Source: Pseudomonas sp. GD03919 (GTDB taxonomy: Bacteria > Pseudomonadota > Gammaproteobacteria > Pseudomonadales > Pseudomonadaceae). Taken from it: DNA of 64,000 nucleotides. Below the pieces are notes generated by a model. The model was not told where the DNA came from and did not search any database. It saw only the letters and a program-made list of their open reading frames with translations. Positions 19,897 through 29,687 of this stretch are shown here, piece by piece (position 1 is the stretch's first letter; each line of letters begins with the position of its first letter). The position numbers and the translations under genes were made by a program. The DNA is taken from NCBI RefSeq assembly GCF_029814935.1, contig NZ_CP104582.1, positions 1,178,001-1,242,000 on the forward strand. Reading direction: 5' to 3'.

Positions 19897-22800
19897 ATGT
19901 TGATTCTGCGCGGCGCTCCCGCCCTTTCCGCTTTCCGCCATGGCAAATTGCTCGAGCAACTGACCAGCAAGGTGCCGGCCGTGACCGGGCTGTACGCCGA
20001 GTTCGCGCATTTTGCCGATGTCACCGGCGTACTCGACGCCGATGAGGAGCAAGTGCTGGCCCGCCTGCTCAAGTACGGCCCGAGCGTGCCGGTGCAGGAG
20101 CCCAGCGGCAAGCTGTTCCTGACCATTCCGCGTTTCGGCACCATTTCGCCCTGGTCGAGCAAGGCCAGCGACATTGCCCGCAACTGCGGCCTGGCCAAGG
20201 TTCAGCGCCTGGAACGTGGTATCGCCTATTACGTCAGCGGCGAACTGAGCGAAGCCGACAGCACTGCCGTCGCCAGCCTGCTGCACGACCGCATGACCCA
20301 GCTTGTTCTGAATGCCCTCGAGGACGCCGCCGCGCTGTTCAGTCATGCCGAGCCCAAGCCGCTGACCGCCGTGGACGTGCTCGGCGGTGGCCGCGCCGCG
20401 CTGGAACAGGCCAACCTGGATCTGGGCCTGGCCCTGGCCGAGGACGAAATCGACTACCTGGTGAAGAGCTTCAATGACCTGGGGCGCAATCCGCACGACA
20501 TCGAACTGATGATGTTTGCCCAGGCCAACTCCGAGCACTGCCGCCACAAGATCTTCAATGCCAGCTGGGACATCGACGGCGAGAGCCAGGACAAGTCGCT
20601 GTTCGGCATGATCAAGAACACCTACCAGATGCACAACGAAGGTGTGCTGTCCGCATACAAGGACAACGCCTCGGTGATCAAAGGCCACACCGCCGGGCGT
20701 TTCTTCCCCAACCCGGAAACTCGCCAGTACGGCGCGGTGCAGGAGCCGGTACACATTCTGATGAAGGTCGAGACGCACAACCACCCGACCGCCATCGCCC
20801 CGTTCCCTGGCGCGGCCACCGGCTCCGGTGGTGAGATTCGTGACGAAGGCGCGACCGGCCGTGGTGCCAAGCCGAAGGCCGGCCTGACCGGTTTCTCGGT
20901 CTCCAACCTGAATATCCCCGATTTCCTCCAGCCCTGGGAAAAGCCCTACGGCAAGCCCGAGCGCATCGTCAGCGCGCTGGACATCATGATCGAAGGCCCG
21001 CTGGGCGCCGCCGCGTTCAACAACGAGTTCGGTCGCCCGGCACTTAATGGCTACTTCCGTACCTTCGAGCAGGCTGTCAGCAGCCCCCGCGGTGAGGAAG
21101 TGCGTGGCTACCACAAGCCGATCATGCTCGCCGGCGGTCTCGGCAACATCCGCGAGAACCACGTACAGAAGGGCGAGATTTCCGTCGGTGCCAAACTGAT
21201 CGTGCTCGGTGGCCCGGCCATGCTCATCGGCCTGGGCGGCGGCGCTGCTTCGTCGATGGCCACCGGTGCCAGCTCGGCCGATCTGGATTTTGCCTCGGTG
21301 CAGCGCGAGAACCCGGAAATGGAACGCCGTTGCCAGGAGGTCATCGACCGCTGCTGGCAGTTGGGCGAGGCCAATCCGATCAAGTTCATCCACGACGTCG
21401 GCGCCGGTGGTATCTCCAATGCCCTGCCGGAGCTGATCAACGACGGTGGTCGCGGTGGCCGTTTCGAGCTGCGTAACGTGCCCAACGATGAACCGGGTAT
21501 GGCTCCGCACGAAATCTGGTGCAACGAGTCGCAGGAGCGTTACGTGCTGTCCGTCGATGCGGCCGACTTCGAGCGCTTCCAAGCCATCTGCGAACGCGAG
21601 CGTTGCCCCTTCGCCGTGGTCGGCGAGGCCACTGCAGAGCCGCACCTGACCGTCACCGACAGCCACTTCAGCAACACCCCGGTGGACATGCCGCTGGAAG
21701 TGCTGCTGGGCAAACCGCCGCGCATGCACCGTAGTGTCAGCCGCGAAGCCGAGCGGGGTGATGATTTCAGCGCCGCCAGCGTCGATATCGAAGAAGCCCT
21801 GGGTCGTGTGCTGCATCACCCGGCCGTGGCCAGCAAGAGCTTCCTGATCACCATCGGCGACCGCACCATTACCGGTCTGGTTGCTCGCGACCAGATGGTC
21901 GGCCCGTGGCAGGTACCGGTGGCCGATTGCGCCGTGACCGCCACCAGCTTTGACGTCTACACCGGCGAAGCCATGGCCATGGGCGAGCGCACGCCGCTGG
22001 CGCTGCTCGACGCACCGGCCTCCGGCCGCATGGCGGTGGGTGAGACCATTACCAACCTGGCCGCTGCACGCATCGAGAAAATCTCCGACATCAAACTGTC
22101 GGCCAACTGGATGGCCGCTGCCGGCCACCCCGGAGAAGACGCCCGCCTCTATGACACCGTCAAGGCAGTCGGCATGGAGCTGTGCCCGGCACTGGGCATC
22201 ACCATTCCGGTGGGCAAGGACTCCATGTCCATGAAAACCCGCTGGCAGGACGAAGGCGTCGACAAGAGCGTGACTTCGCCGCTGTCGCTGGTGATCACCG
22301 GTTTTGCTCCGGTGCAGGACATCCGCCAGACCCTGACTCCGCAACTGCGTATGGACAAGGGCGAGACCGACCTGATTCTGATCGACCTCGGTCGCGGCCA
22401 GAACCGCATGGGCGCCTCGATCCTGGCGCAGGTCTATGCGCAGATCGGCCAGCAGGTGCCGGACCTCGACGACGCCGAAGACCTCAAGGCCTTCTTCGCC
22501 GTGATCCAGGGCCTGAATGCCGACGGCCACCTGCTGGCTTACCACGACCGTTCCGACGGCGGTCTGCTGACCACCGTGCTGGAAATGGCCTTCGCTGGTC
22601 ATTGCGGTCTGTCGCTGAACCTCGACGCGCTGGCTGATGACAGCTCCGAGCTTCCAGCCGTGCTGTTCAACGAAGAGCTGGGTGCGGTGATCCAGGTACG
22701 CCAGGACGCCACGCCAGAAGTGCTGGCGCAGTTCAGCGCTGCCGGTCTGGACGACTGCGTGGCCGTGATCGGTCAGGCCGTGAACAACAGCGACGTCAGC

Positions 22801-23793
22801 ATCAGCTTCAATGGCGAGCCGGTGTTCGCTGGTGATCGTCGTCTGCTGCAGCGTCAGTGGGCCGAGACCAGCTATCGCATCCAGCGTCTGCGCGACAACG
22901 CCCAGGGGGCCGATCAGGAATTCGACCTGCTACTGGAAGAAGACAACCCCGGCCTTTCGGTCAAGCTCGGCTTCGACGTCAATCAGGACATTGCTGCGCC
23001 CTACATCAAGAAGGGCGTGCGTCCGCAAGTGGCGATCCTGCGCGAGCAGGGCGTCAATGGCCAGGTGGAAATGGCCGCCGCGTTCGACCGCGCCGGCTTC
23101 TCCGCCATCGACGTGCACATGAGCGATATCCTCGCCGGCCGCGTCAGCCTTGAAGAGTTCAAAGGTCTGGTGGCATGCGGCGGTTTCTCCTACGGCGACG
23201 TGCTCGGCGCCGGTGAAGGCTGGGCCAAGTCGGTGCTGTTCAACGCTCGCGCCCGCGATGCCTTCCAGGGTTTCTTCGAGCGGCGCGACAGCTTCGCCCT
23301 CGGCGTGTGCAACGGCTGCCAGATGATGAGCAACCTGCACGAGCTGATCCCGGGTACCGAGTTCTGGCCGCACTTCGTGCGCAACCGCTCCGAGCAGTTC
23401 GAAGCGCGCGTGGCCATGGTGCAGATTCAGGAGTCGGCGTCGATCTTCCTGCAGGGCATGGCCGGTTCGCGCATGCCGATCGCCATCGCTCACGGCGAGG
23501 GTCATGCCGAGTTCGAGAGCGAGGAGGCGCTGCTGGAGGCGGATCTGTCCGGCACCGTGGCCCTGCGCTACGTCGATAACCACGGCAAGGTCACTGAAGC
23601 CTACCCGGCCAACCCCAACGGTTCGCCGCGTGGCATTACCGGCCTGACCAGCCGCGACGGCCGCGTGACCATCATGATGCCGCACCCGGAGCGGGTATTT
23701 CGCGCCGTACAGAACTCCTGGCGCCCGGACGAGTGGCAGGAAGACGGCGGCTGGATGCGCATGTTCCGCAACGCCCGAGTGTGGGTGGACTAA
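19897..23793 (+). CDS. purL: Phosphoribosylformylglycinamidine synthase (large single-chain form)
   Basis: PurL converts FGAR to FGAM with glutamine and ATP, step four of purine synthesis. The 1298-residue protein is the fused proteobacterial form. It has the N-terminal PurS-like domain, the two AIRS/FGAM synthase halves ([74 protein letters not shown]), and a C-terminal class I glutamine amidotransferase with the nucleophile in [12 protein letters not shown] and the His/Glu pair in [10 protein letters not shown]. No breaks were seen. A TAGAAT -10-like box lies at 19846-19851. It is divergent from mltF. Confidence 0.98.
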   Translation: MLILRGAPALSAFRHGKLLEQLTSKVPAVTGLYAEFAHFADVTGVLDADEEQVLARLLKYGPSVPVQEPSGKLFLTIPRFGTISPWSSKASDIARNCGLAKVQRLERGIAYYVSGELSEADSTAVASLLHDRMTQLVLNALEDAAALFSHAEPKPLTAVDVLGGGRAALEQANLDLGLALAEDEIDYLVKSFNDLGRNPHDIELMMFAQANSEHCRHKIFNASWDIDGESQDKSLFGMIKNTYQMHNEGVLSAYKDNASVIKGHTAGRFFPNPETRQYGAVQEPVHILMKVETHNHPTAIAPFPGAATGSGGEIRDEGATGRGAKPKAGLTGFSVSNLNIPDFLQPWEKPYGKPERIVSALDIMIEGPLGAAAFNNEFGRPALNGYFRTFEQAVSSPRGEEVRGYHKPIMLAGGLGNIRENHVQKGEISVGAKLIVLGGPAMLIGLGGGAASSMATGASSADLDFASVQRENPEMERRCQEVIDRCWQLGEANPIKFIHDVGAGGISNALPELINDGGRGGRFELRNVPNDEPGMAPHEIWCNESQERYVLSVDAADFERFQAICERERCPFAVVGEATAEPHLTVTDSHFSNTPVDMPLEVLLGKPPRMHRSVSREAERGDDFSAASVDIEEALGRVLHHPAVASKSFLITIGDRTITGLVARDQMVGPWQVPVADCAVTATSFDVYTGEAMAMGERTPLALLDAPASGRMAVGETITNLAAARIEKISDIKLSANWMAAAGHPGEDARLYDTVKAVGMELCPALGITIPVGKDSMSMKTRWQDEGVDKSVTSPLSLVITGFAPVQDIRQTLTPQLRMDKGETDLILIDLGRGQNRMGASILAQVYAQIGQQVPDLDDAEDLKAFFAVIQGLNADGHLLAYHDRSDGGLLTTVLEMAFAGHCGLSLNLDALADDSSELPAVLFNEELGAVIQVRQDATPEVLAQFSAAGLDDCVAVIGQAVNNSDVSISFNGEPVFAGDRRLLQRQWAETSYRIQRLRDNAQGADQEFDLLLEEDNPGLSVKLGFDVNQDIAAPYIKKGVRPQVAILREQGVNGQVEMAAAFDRAGFSAIDVHMSDILAGRVSLEEFKGLVACGGFSYGDVLGAGEGWAKSVLFNARARDAFQGFFERRDSFALGVCNGCQMMSNLHELIPGTEFWPHFVRNRSEQFEARVAMVQIQESASIFLQGMAGSRMPIAIAHGEGHAEFESEEALLEADLSGTVALRYVDNHGKVTEAYPANPNGSPRGITGLTSRDGRVTIMMPHPERVFRAVQNSWRPDEWQEDGGWMRMFRNARVWVD

Positions 23794-23818
23794 AAGCGGT
23801 CGCGTAGCGGCCCTCTGC

Positions 23819-24211
23819 TAACCCTCTCCCGCTTGCGGGGCGAAGAGGCGCGCTTTGGAAGCACTGCTTCCTGCGCCGATGAGCGCCTGATCGCGAAGCG
23901 ATCAGGCCGGGGCGCGGAGCGGGGTGCCCGAAGGGCGGGAGAGGGAAAGCGGCCGCGCACCAGTCTTCTGACGACCCTCTCCCATTTATGGGGCGAAGAG
24001 GCGCGCTTTGGAAGCACTGCTTCCTGCGCCGATGAGCGCCTGATCGCGAAGCGATCAAGCCGGGGCGCGGAGCGGGGTGCCCGAAGGGCGGGAGAGGGCA
24101 AAAGCGGCCGCGCTCCGATCCAGCTTGAGCTGGCACCGGTGTATAGCGAACGCCGAACCCTCTCCCCAGCCCTCTCCACTAGGCGTGCCCCCAATAAATG
24201 GGAGAGGGAGC
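23819..24211. repeat. Two tandem copies of a roughly 153-bp repeat plus a partial third
   Basis: The unit begins accctctccc, continues through GGGGCGAAGAGGCGCGCTTTGG and a run containing GATCGCGAAGCGATC (a palindrome), and closes with GGGCGGGAGAGGG. Equivalent points are 23841 and 23994, a period of 153. Differences are few (gcttgc versus atttat near the start). A shorter ACCCTCTCCCC...GGGAGAGGG hairpin follows at 24157-24209. These 507 bases between purL and the CDGSH gene contain no convincing gene; open frames across them are repeat-encoded. Confidence 0.9.
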
Positions 24212-24300
24212 CGATCGTGGAGCGCGTAACCCGGATGCAATCCGGGATAACCGTTGCCACACCGTCACCCGGATTTCATCCAGGCTACACAGGCCCAGCC

Positions 24301-24570
24301 ATGGCCGATGATCCTCTCCCCATCCTCCCCGAAGTTCGCCTAGTCAGGCCTGGCGAAACTCATCATCTATGCCGCTGCGGGCATTCGCCCGACATGCCGA
24401 ACTGCACACCCGACTGCGTCCAGTCTCTGATTCTGCAGCCCGAGCGCGAGCAGCGTCTGCTGCTATGCCGCTGTAGCCGATCCGCAAACCTGCCCTACTG
24501 CGATGGCAGTCACAGCCCGCCGACCACCGGTCTGGCCGACAAATGGCGGCGCTTTTTCAGCGGTCGCTGA
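24301..24570 (+). CDS. CDGSH-type iron-sulfur protein with an altered first cluster motif
   Basis: The 89-residue product has two cysteine motifs. The second, residues 56-71 (CRCSRSANLPYCDGSH), is a perfect CDGSH signature (Cys56, Cys58, Cys67, His71) that binds a [2Fe-2S] cluster. The first, residues 24-39 (CRCGHSPDMPNCTPDC), keeps the CxCx2Sx3PxC spacing but has TPDC in place of DGSH, so Cys39 stands where the cluster His would be. Bacterial CDGSH proteins serve in electron transfer or iron and redox sensing; no specific role is known here. The start at 24301 (MADDPLPILPEV) excludes an upstream extension that is only repeat sequence. Confidence 0.82.
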   Translation: MADDPLPILPEVRLVRPGETHHLCRCGHSPDMPNCTPDCVQSLILQPEREQRLLLCRCSRSANLPYCDGSHSPPTTGLADKWRRFFSGR

Positions 24571-24726
24571 GAACGCCACGCCCTTTGCCTGAGTCGAAAG
24601 CAACGAATCGTTTTAATGCTGCGTATGGATTTGTGCGGGCGATCTCAAGACAACTTCATGGCGCAATGACATCATATTGGCGTCATGGCTTGTCTGTTGT
24701 TCGGTTGCCCATCTGCGGAGAACTTG

Positions 24727-25044
24727 ATGTACAAACTGTGTTTTTACGTGCCGGAAGCCTATCTGGAGCCGGTGAAAAAGGCGGTGTTCGCAGCCGGCGG
24801 CGGGCGCATCGGGCGGTACGACAACTGCTGCTGGCAGGTGTTGGGCCAAGGTCAGTTCCGCGCTCTGGAAGGTAGCCAGCCGTTTATCGGTCAGGTTGGC
24901 AGCGTCGAGCAGGTTGCCGAGTGGAAGGTGGAAATGGTCGTTGCCGACGAGTTGATCCACGATGCCGTGAAGGCACTGAAGAAGAGTCATCCTTACGAAA
25001 CACCGGCCTTCGATGTCTGGCGCTTGTCCGATCTGCAGTTCTGA
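24727..25044 (+). CDS. YqfO/NIF3-like small protein
   Basis: The 105-residue soluble protein reads MYKLCFYVPEAYLEPVKKAVFAAGGG... with GRIGRYDNCCWQVLGQGQFR and KKSHPYETPAFDVW. These match the CutA-like YqfO domain that is inserted in some NIF3 proteins and occurs alone in Pseudomonas. A metal-linked role has been suggested for the family, but its biochemical function is not established. The start at 24727 was chosen over an upstream in-frame codon because family members begin MYKL. It stands alone between repeat regions. Confidence 0.82.
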   Translation: MYKLCFYVPEAYLEPVKKAVFAAGGGRIGRYDNCCWQVLGQGQFRALEGSQPFIGQVGSVEQVAEWKVEMVVADELIHDAVKALKKSHPYETPAFDVWRLSDLQF

Positions 25045-25077
25045 ATCACCTCAGCTAAGGCCTGCAACGCAGCCCTT

Positions 25078-25152
25078 CGTAGGAGCCCCGCCTCGGGGCG
25101 AAGCTTTTCGCCTCAGCGCGGCACGGGTTCGCGGCGGGGCGCCGCTCCTACA
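25078..25152. repeat. GTAGGAGC...GCTCCTAC palindromic repeat
   Basis: The unit starts GTAGGAGCCCCGCCTCGGGG and ends GCGGCGGGGCGCCGCTCCTAC. It is nearly identical to the copy at 2505-2579 and lies between the convergent yqfO-like and L,D-transpeptidase genes. Confidence 0.88.
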
Positions 25153-25179
25153 GGTTCAACGGGCGATTCAGTGTCTGGC

Positions 25180-25683
25180 TCAGGGCCTGATTTCGATCAG
25201 CGTCCCATCCTTGACCAGGCTCCATACCTCGCGCATGTCGTCGTTCTTCATGGCGATGCAGCCCTCGGTCCAGTCCAGGGTGTGGAAGAACCACTCCGGA
25301 TATTCCTCATCCAGTGGCGTGCCGTGAATCATGATCATGCTGCCCGGCGGCACCCCGGCTTCCTTGGCGCGAGCCAGATCGCGTGCGTTGGGGTAGGAGA
25401 TATGCAGCGACATTTGGTACTTATCGCTCGGCTTGCGCCAATCGATCCAGTAGAAGCCTTCCGGTGTGCGCAGGTCGCCTTCGCGCTGTTTGGCACCATT
25501 GGGCTGCTTGCCCAGGGAAATACGGTACGACTTGATGGTTTCGCCACGCTGCTGCAGATGCAGTTTGCGCTCGGATTTGAGCACCAGCACCTTGTCCACG
25601 GTCTGCTGGCTGGTCGCAGGCGTGGTGCTGGCCAGGGCGTTGAAGCTGAGAGTCAGGCAAAGCAGGGGCAACAACCAGCGCAT
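25180..25683 (-). CDS. L,D-transpeptidase (YkuD domain), exported
   Basis: The protein has a signal peptide (MRWLLPLLCLTLSFNALAS) and a YkuD catalytic domain with His120 (MIMIHGTPLDEE) and the nucleophile Cys142 in HTLDWTEGCIAMKNDDM. Such enzymes make 3-3 peptidoglycan cross-links or attach proteins to murein in the periplasm. The start at 25683 gives 167 residues and puts the signal at the N-terminus; a TTG at 25698 would add only five residues. It lies 18 bases downstream of the NudC-like gene on the same strand and may share its transcript. Confidence 0.9.
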   Translation of the reverse strand: MRWLLPLLCLTLSFNALASTTPATSQQTVDKVLVLKSERKLHLQQRGETIKSYRISLGKQPNGAKQREGDLRTPEGFYWIDWRKPSDKYQMSLHISYPNARDLARAKEAGVPPGSMIMIHGTPLDEEYPEWFFHTLDWTEGCIAMKNDDMREVWSLVKDGTLIEIRP

Positions 25684-25701
25684 CGGGAACGTCCGCAAGG
25701 G

Positions 25702-26256
25702 TCAACGGGGTGTGTAGTGGGCACGCAGCGCTTCGAGTGGCTCATTGCGTAGCGGAAAGAGATTCTGCCGACGGTCGGCGAAGAAGCATTCTAAGGTACG
25801 GCCTATGGTCGGGAAAGCCAGCTCTGACCAAGGGATTTCGCTCTCTGCAAACAATCGCACCTCCAGGCTTTCCTCGCCGACGGCAAAATCCAGGTCGACC
25901 AGTTCGGCGCGAAACAGCATGTACACCTGGCTGATGTGCGGCAGATCGAAGAAGGTATAGAGGCTCAGGTCGCGTACGCGGGCGCAGGCTTCTTCGAGGG
26001 TCTCACGGGCGGCGGCCTGTTCGGTTGTTTCGCCGTTTTCCATGAAGCCGGCCGGCAACGTCCAGTAGCCGCGGCGCGGCTCGATGGCGCGGCGGCACAG
26101 CAGCACCTGGTCGCCCCACACAGGCAGGCAGCCGGCAACGATACGCGGATTTTCGTAATGCACGGTGGCGCAGTGGCCGCAGACATGGCGCATGCGATTG
26201 TCGCCCGCGGGGATCATGCGGGTGACCGGGTTGCCGCACTGGCTGCAGAATTTCAT
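25702..26256 (-). CDS. Nudix hydrolase with zinc ribbon (NudC-like)
   Basis: The 184-residue enzyme has an N-terminal zinc ribbon (Cys4, Cys7, Cys26, Cys29) and a Nudix box starting at Gly70 (GFMENGETTEQAAARETLEEA). The usual Gly after the EE pair is replaced in EEACA, as in many related proteins. It is a pyrophosphohydrolase acting on a nucleoside-diphosphate compound such as NADH or ADP-ribose. It is shorter than E. coli NudC (257 residues) and lacks its N-terminal domain. An AGGAA ribosome site lies eight bases before the ATG at 26256. It is divergent from the second Nudix gene. Confidence 0.88.
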   Translation of the reverse strand: MKFCSQCGNPVTRMIPAGDNRMRHVCGHCATVHYENPRIVAGCLPVWGDQVLLCRRAIEPRRGYWTLPAGFMENGETTEQAAARETLEEACARVRDLSLYTFFDLPHISQVYMLFRAELVDLDFAVGEESLEVRLFAESEIPWSELAFPTIGRTLECFFADRRQNLFPLRNEPLEALRAHYTPR

Positions 26257-26399
26257 GCCCGTTCCTCTTTTTCTGGCGTTATCTTGGCCGGCTGAGAGGT
26301 GGCCGGCAAGCCCGCTATTGCGGCCGGCCTGTCCTGTCGTCGGGGTTGGGCGGCCGCGTGCTTTCATGCCATGATGCCTGGCAAAACAAGACTCCGAGT

Positions 26400-27011
26400 A
26401 TGCCCATGCTGGACGAGTTGCTCCATCGTGTGCGCGGTTACAGTCCGCGCCCTCTGGAGACCGAGCGCAGCTTCCCCGAAGCGGCGGTGCTGGTCCCGAT
26501 TACCCGCAGTGACGAACCTGAGCTGGTGCTGACCCTGCGCGCCAGCGGTTTGTCGACCCACAGTGGCGAGGTTGCCTTTCCCGGTGGCCGGCGTGACCCG
26601 GAAGACCGCGATCTGGTGGACACCGCACTGCGCGAGGCCGAGGAGGAAATTGGCCTGCCACCTGGTTTGGTCGAGATGGTTGGGCCGCTCAGCAGCCTGG
26701 TGTCGCGCCACGGCATTCAGGTCACGCCCTACGTCGGGCTGGTGCCGGATTACGTCGAGTACAAGCCCAACGACGCTGAGATCGCCTCGGTATTCTCGGT
26801 GCCGCTGGAGTTCTTCCGCAGCGACCCGCGCGAAGTCACCCACCGTATCGACTACTTAGGGCAGAGCTGGTACGTGCCGTCCTACACCTATGGCGAGTAC
26901 CGCATCTGGGGCCTGACCGCGATCATGGTGGTGGAGTTGGTCAACCTGATCTTCGACGATGCGCAGATCGCTCTGCACCAGCCCCCCGAACACTTCATAC
27001 ACCTGCGCTGA
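26400..27011 (+). CDS. CoA pyrophosphatase, Nudix family (NudL/YeaB type)
   Basis: The 203-residue protein has the UPF0035/CoA-diphosphatase pattern LVLTLRASGLSTHSGEVAFPGG running into the Nudix box GGRRDPEDRDLVDTALREAEEEIGL. Such enzymes split CoA and oxidised CoA into phosphopantetheine and 3',5'-ADP. ATGs at 26400 and 26406 are both possible. It is followed 21 bases later by the gamma carbonic anhydrase gene, and the set of 26400-28956 looks co-directional and closely packed. Confidence 0.9.
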   Translation: MPMLDELLHRVRGYSPRPLETERSFPEAAVLVPITRSDEPELVLTLRASGLSTHSGEVAFPGGRRDPEDRDLVDTALREAEEEIGLPPGLVEMVGPLSSLVSRHGIQVTPYVGLVPDYVEYKPNDAEIASVFSVPLEFFRSDPREVTHRIDYLGQSWYVPSYTYGEYRIWGLTAIMVVELVNLIFDDAQIALHQPPEHFIHLR

Positions 27012-27032
27012 TAGCGCCGAGGACTGACAAGC

Positions 27033-27560
27033 ATGAAATACCGCCTGGGAAGCTCCCGTGTCGACGCCCATCCCGAGAGCTGGGTCGCACCAAGCGCCGA
27101 CCTGATCGGCAAGGTTCGCCTGGAGGCCGGCGCCAGTGTCTGGTTCGGCGCCGTGTTGCGCGGCGACAACGAACTGATCCATATCGGCGAGAACAGCAAC
27201 GTGCAGGACGGTAGCGTCATGCACACCGACATGGGCTTTCCGCTTACGCTGGGCAAGGGCGTCACCGTCGGCCACAACGTGATGATGCACGGCTGCAGCG
27301 TGGACGATTACAGCCTGATCGGCATCAACTCGGTGATCCTCAACGGCGCCAAGATCGGCAAGTACTGCATCATCGGCGCCAACAGCCTGATTCCCGAAGG
27401 CAAGGTGATTCCCGACGGCAGCCTGGTCATGGGCAGCCCGGGCAAGGTGGTGCGCGAGCTCACCGAGCCGCAGAAGAAGATGCTGGAGGCCAGCGCCGCG
27501 CATTACGTTCATAATGCGCAGCGCTATTCCCGTGAGCTGGTGCCTGATGACGATGAGTGA
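27033..27560 (+). CDS. Gamma carbonic anhydrase family protein (YrdA-like)
   Basis: The 175-residue protein is a left-handed beta-helix of hexapeptide repeats ([55 protein letters not shown]). The three zinc His residues of the Cam/YrdA family are visible in VMHTD, VGHNV and MMHGC. Members bind zinc, but many lack measurable carbonic anhydrase activity, so hydration of CO2 is possible rather than certain. Its last 14 bases overlap the start of the DUF1289 gene, which implies translational coupling. Confidence 0.92.
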   Translation: MKYRLGSSRVDAHPESWVAPSADLIGKVRLEAGASVWFGAVLRGDNELIHIGENSNVQDGSVMHTDMGFPLTLGKGVTVGHNVMMHGCSVDDYSLIGINSVILNGAKIGKYCIIGANSLIPEGKVIPDGSLVMGSPGKVVRELTEPQKKMLEASAAHYVHNAQRYSRELVPDDDE

Positions 27561-27753
27561 TGTACAAAAACCGGTGCGCTCACCCTGTGTGCATGTCTGC
27601 GCGCTGGATGAGCAGGATATCTGCATCGGCTGTCAGCGTACCGCCGCCGAAATCACCCGCTGGGGCCGCATGGGCAATGCCGAGCGCCGCGAGGTACTGC
27701 AACGCTGCCTGGAGCGCGCCCGCGCTTCCGGTCTTTTACTGACTCCGTCCTGA
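27547..27753 (+). CDS. DUF1289 family small protein
   Basis: The 68-residue protein has the family pattern [21 protein letters not shown]...EITRW, with four cysteines arranged as for a small zinc or Fe-S knuckle. Its function is unknown. The first Met could be at 27547 or 27553; either overlaps the upstream gene. It lies 21 bases before purT. Confidence 0.85.
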   Translation: MTMSDVQKPVRSPCVHVCALDEQDICIGCQRTAAEITRWGRMGNAERREVLQRCLERARASGLLLTPS

Positions 27754-27774
27754 TTCACTGTTCGAGGAACACTC

Positions 27775-28956
27775 ATGCCCCGTATTGGAACCCCTCTGTC
27801 GTCTTCTGCGACCCGTGTGCTGCTGTGTGGCTGCGGCGAACTCGGCAAGGAAGTGGTGATCGAGCTGCAGCGCCTGGGCTGTGAGGTCATCGGTGTTGAT
27901 CGTTATGCCAATGCGCCGGCCATGCAGGTGGCGCACCGCAGCCACGTCATCGACATGCTCGATGGTGCAGCCCTGCGTGCAGTGATCGAAAAGGAACAGC
28001 CGCACTACATCGTGCCCGAGATCGAGGCGATCGCCACGGCCACGCTGGTCGAGCTGGAAACCGAAGGCTTCAACGTGGTGCCGACCGCACGTGCCGCACA
28101 GCTGACCATGAACCGCGAAGGCATTCGTCGTCTGGCGGCCGAGGAGCTGGGCCTGCCCACCTCGCCGTACCATTTCTCCGACACCTTCGAGGACTACGCC
28201 GCGGCGGTGAAATCCGTCGGCTACCCCTGCGTGGTCAAGCCGATCATGAGCTCTTCCGGCAAAGGCCAGAGCGTCCTGAAAAGCGACGCCGACCTGCAGC
28301 GCGCCTGGGACTACGCTCAGGAAGGCGGCCGCGCCGGCAAGGGGCGGGTGATCGTCGAGGGGTTCATCGATTTCGACTACGAAATCACCCTGCTTACCGT
28401 GCGTCATGTCGGTGGTACCAGCTTCTGCGCCCCGATTGGCCACCGCCAGGAGAACGGTGACTACCAGGAGTCCTGGCAGCCGCAACCGATGAGCCCGAAG
28501 GCGCTGGCCGAATCCGAGCGCGTGGCGCTGGCAGTGACCGAGGCACTCGGTGGCCGTGGCCTGTTCGGTGTCGAGCTGTTCGTCAAGGGCGATCAGGTGT
28601 GGTTCAGCGAAGTTTCGCCGCGCCCGCACGACACCGGTCTGGTGACGCTGATTTCCCAGGAATTGTCCGAGTTCGCCCTGCATGCCCGCGCCATTCTCGG
28701 TCTGCCAATTCCGGCAATCCGCCAGATGGGCCCGTCGGCGTCGGCGGTGATTCTGGTGGAGGGCAATTCGCAGCAGGCCAGCTTCGCCAACCTCGGCGCC
28801 GCGCTGAGCGAGCAAGACACGGCGCTGCGCCTGTTCGGCAAACCCGAAGTCAAGGGCCAGCGCCGCATGGGCGTGGCGCTGGCACGTGACGAATCCATCG
28901 AGGCTGCACGTGCCAAGGCGCTGCGCAGCGCGCAAGCGGTTCGCGTCCAGCTGTGA
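27775..28956 (+). CDS. purT: Formate-dependent phosphoribosylglycinamide formyltransferase
   Basis: PurT makes FGAR from GAR using formate and ATP, an alternative to PurN in step three of purine synthesis. The 393-residue ATP-grasp enzyme has the N-terminal nucleotide-like fold ([21 protein letters not shown]), the ATP-grasp core ([34 protein letters not shown]), and [13 protein letters not shown], which carries metal-binding residues. Length and motifs are normal. The SGNH hydrolase gene overlaps its last four bases. Confidence 0.96.
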   Translation: MPRIGTPLSSSATRVLLCGCGELGKEVVIELQRLGCEVIGVDRYANAPAMQVAHRSHVIDMLDGAALRAVIEKEQPHYIVPEIEAIATATLVELETEGFNVVPTARAAQLTMNREGIRRLAAEELGLPTSPYHFSDTFEDYAAAVKSVGYPCVVKPIMSSSGKGQSVLKSDADLQRAWDYAQEGGRAGKGRVIVEGFIDFDYEITLLTVRHVGGTSFCAPIGHRQENGDYQESWQPQPMSPKALAESERVALAVTEALGGRGLFGVELFVKGDQVWFSEVSPRPHDTGLVTLISQELSEFALHARAILGLPIPAIRQMGPSASAVILVEGNSQQASFANLGAALSEQDTALRLFGKPEVKGQRRMGVALARDESIEAARAKALRSAQAVRVQL

Positions 28957-29687
28957 GTCGGCATGCGCTGTGGTGGCTGGCAACTGTGCCATTGCTGCCA
29001 CTGGCGCTGCCTCTGGCCCTGAACACCCGGCGCACCGCCTTGCGCCTGCCGGTTGCGCAGGGCGAGCCGAGCGGTGTCGCCGCTGCGCATCTTCCGGGTG
29101 AGCCGCTGCACCTGCTGTTGATCGGTGAGTCGACCGTGGCAGGCGTTGGGGTCACCCACTTCGATCAATCGCTGGCAAGTTGCCTGGCCGCCGCCCTGGC
29201 TGAGCGCCTGGGGCGACCGGTGCGCTGGCGCGCCTGTGGCGAAAATGGCATCACCGCGCCTGAGGCCCATGAACGCCTGTTACCGCAGGCATTGATGGAG
29301 CCCGCGGACCTGGCGCTGCTGGTGTTCGGCGTCAATGACACCACCCACCTGACACCGAGCAAGCGTTGGCTGCAGTCACTGGCCGGGATGGCCGCTGCGC
29401 TGGGCGGACGTGGCTGTCGCGTGGCGTTCAGCGCTGTGCCGCCGTTGCAGCATTTTAGCGCCTTGCCCTGGTTGCTGCGGCAGTTGATGGGCTGGCGGGC
29501 CAGCTTGCTGGATTGTGAGTTGCAGCGCCTGGCGCAACGTCTGGGCGCATTGCATTGCCAGTTGGATATACCGTTCGAGCCGGCCTATCTCGCCGAGGAT
29601 GGTTATCACCCCTCGGCATTGGGCTATCGATGCTGGGCCGATGGCCTGGCCGAGCGCCTTACTCCGGTGCTGTCGGGCTCGGTTTGA
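28953..29687 (+). CDS. SGNH/GDSL hydrolase, membrane-anchored or exported
   Basis: The 244-residue protein starts with GTG at 28953, overlapping the purT stop (GTGA), so translation is probably coupled. A hydrophobic N-terminus ([18 protein letters not shown]) acts as signal or anchor. The blocks of an SGNH esterase are visible: Ser in [12 protein letters not shown], Gly in WRACGENG, Asn in [10 protein letters not shown], and the Asp/His pair region in [11 protein letters not shown]. It may be a lipase- or esterase-type enzyme facing the periplasm. Its 3' end overlaps the convergent CorC gene by 29 bases. Confidence 0.85.
   Translation: MSRHALWWLATVPLLPLALPLALNTRRTALRLPVAQGEPSGVAAAHLPGEPLHLLLIGESTVAGVGVTHFDQSLASCLAAALAERLGRPVRWRACGENGITAPEAHERLLPQALMEPADLALLVFGVNDTTHLTPSKRWLQSLAGMAAALGGRGCRVAFSAVPPLQHFSALPWLLRQLMGWRASLLDCELQRLAQRLGALHCQLDIPFEPAYLAEDGYHPSALGYRCWADGLAERLTPVLSGSV

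Noticed and set aside
19840..22602. 920-codon minus-strand open frame opposite purL
   Set aside because: Shadow frame caused by third-position GC bias of purL. No ribosome site or domain.
23819..24102. Possible CRISPR array
   Set aside because: Only two long (about 153-bp) adjacent units without regular short repeats or unique spacers, and no cas genes in the window.
23672..24260. Minus-strand frames containing tandem RSGAHRRRKQCFQSAPLRP-like peptides
   Set aside because: They are translations of the tandem 153-bp DNA repeat, not a repeat protein; no start or promoter context.
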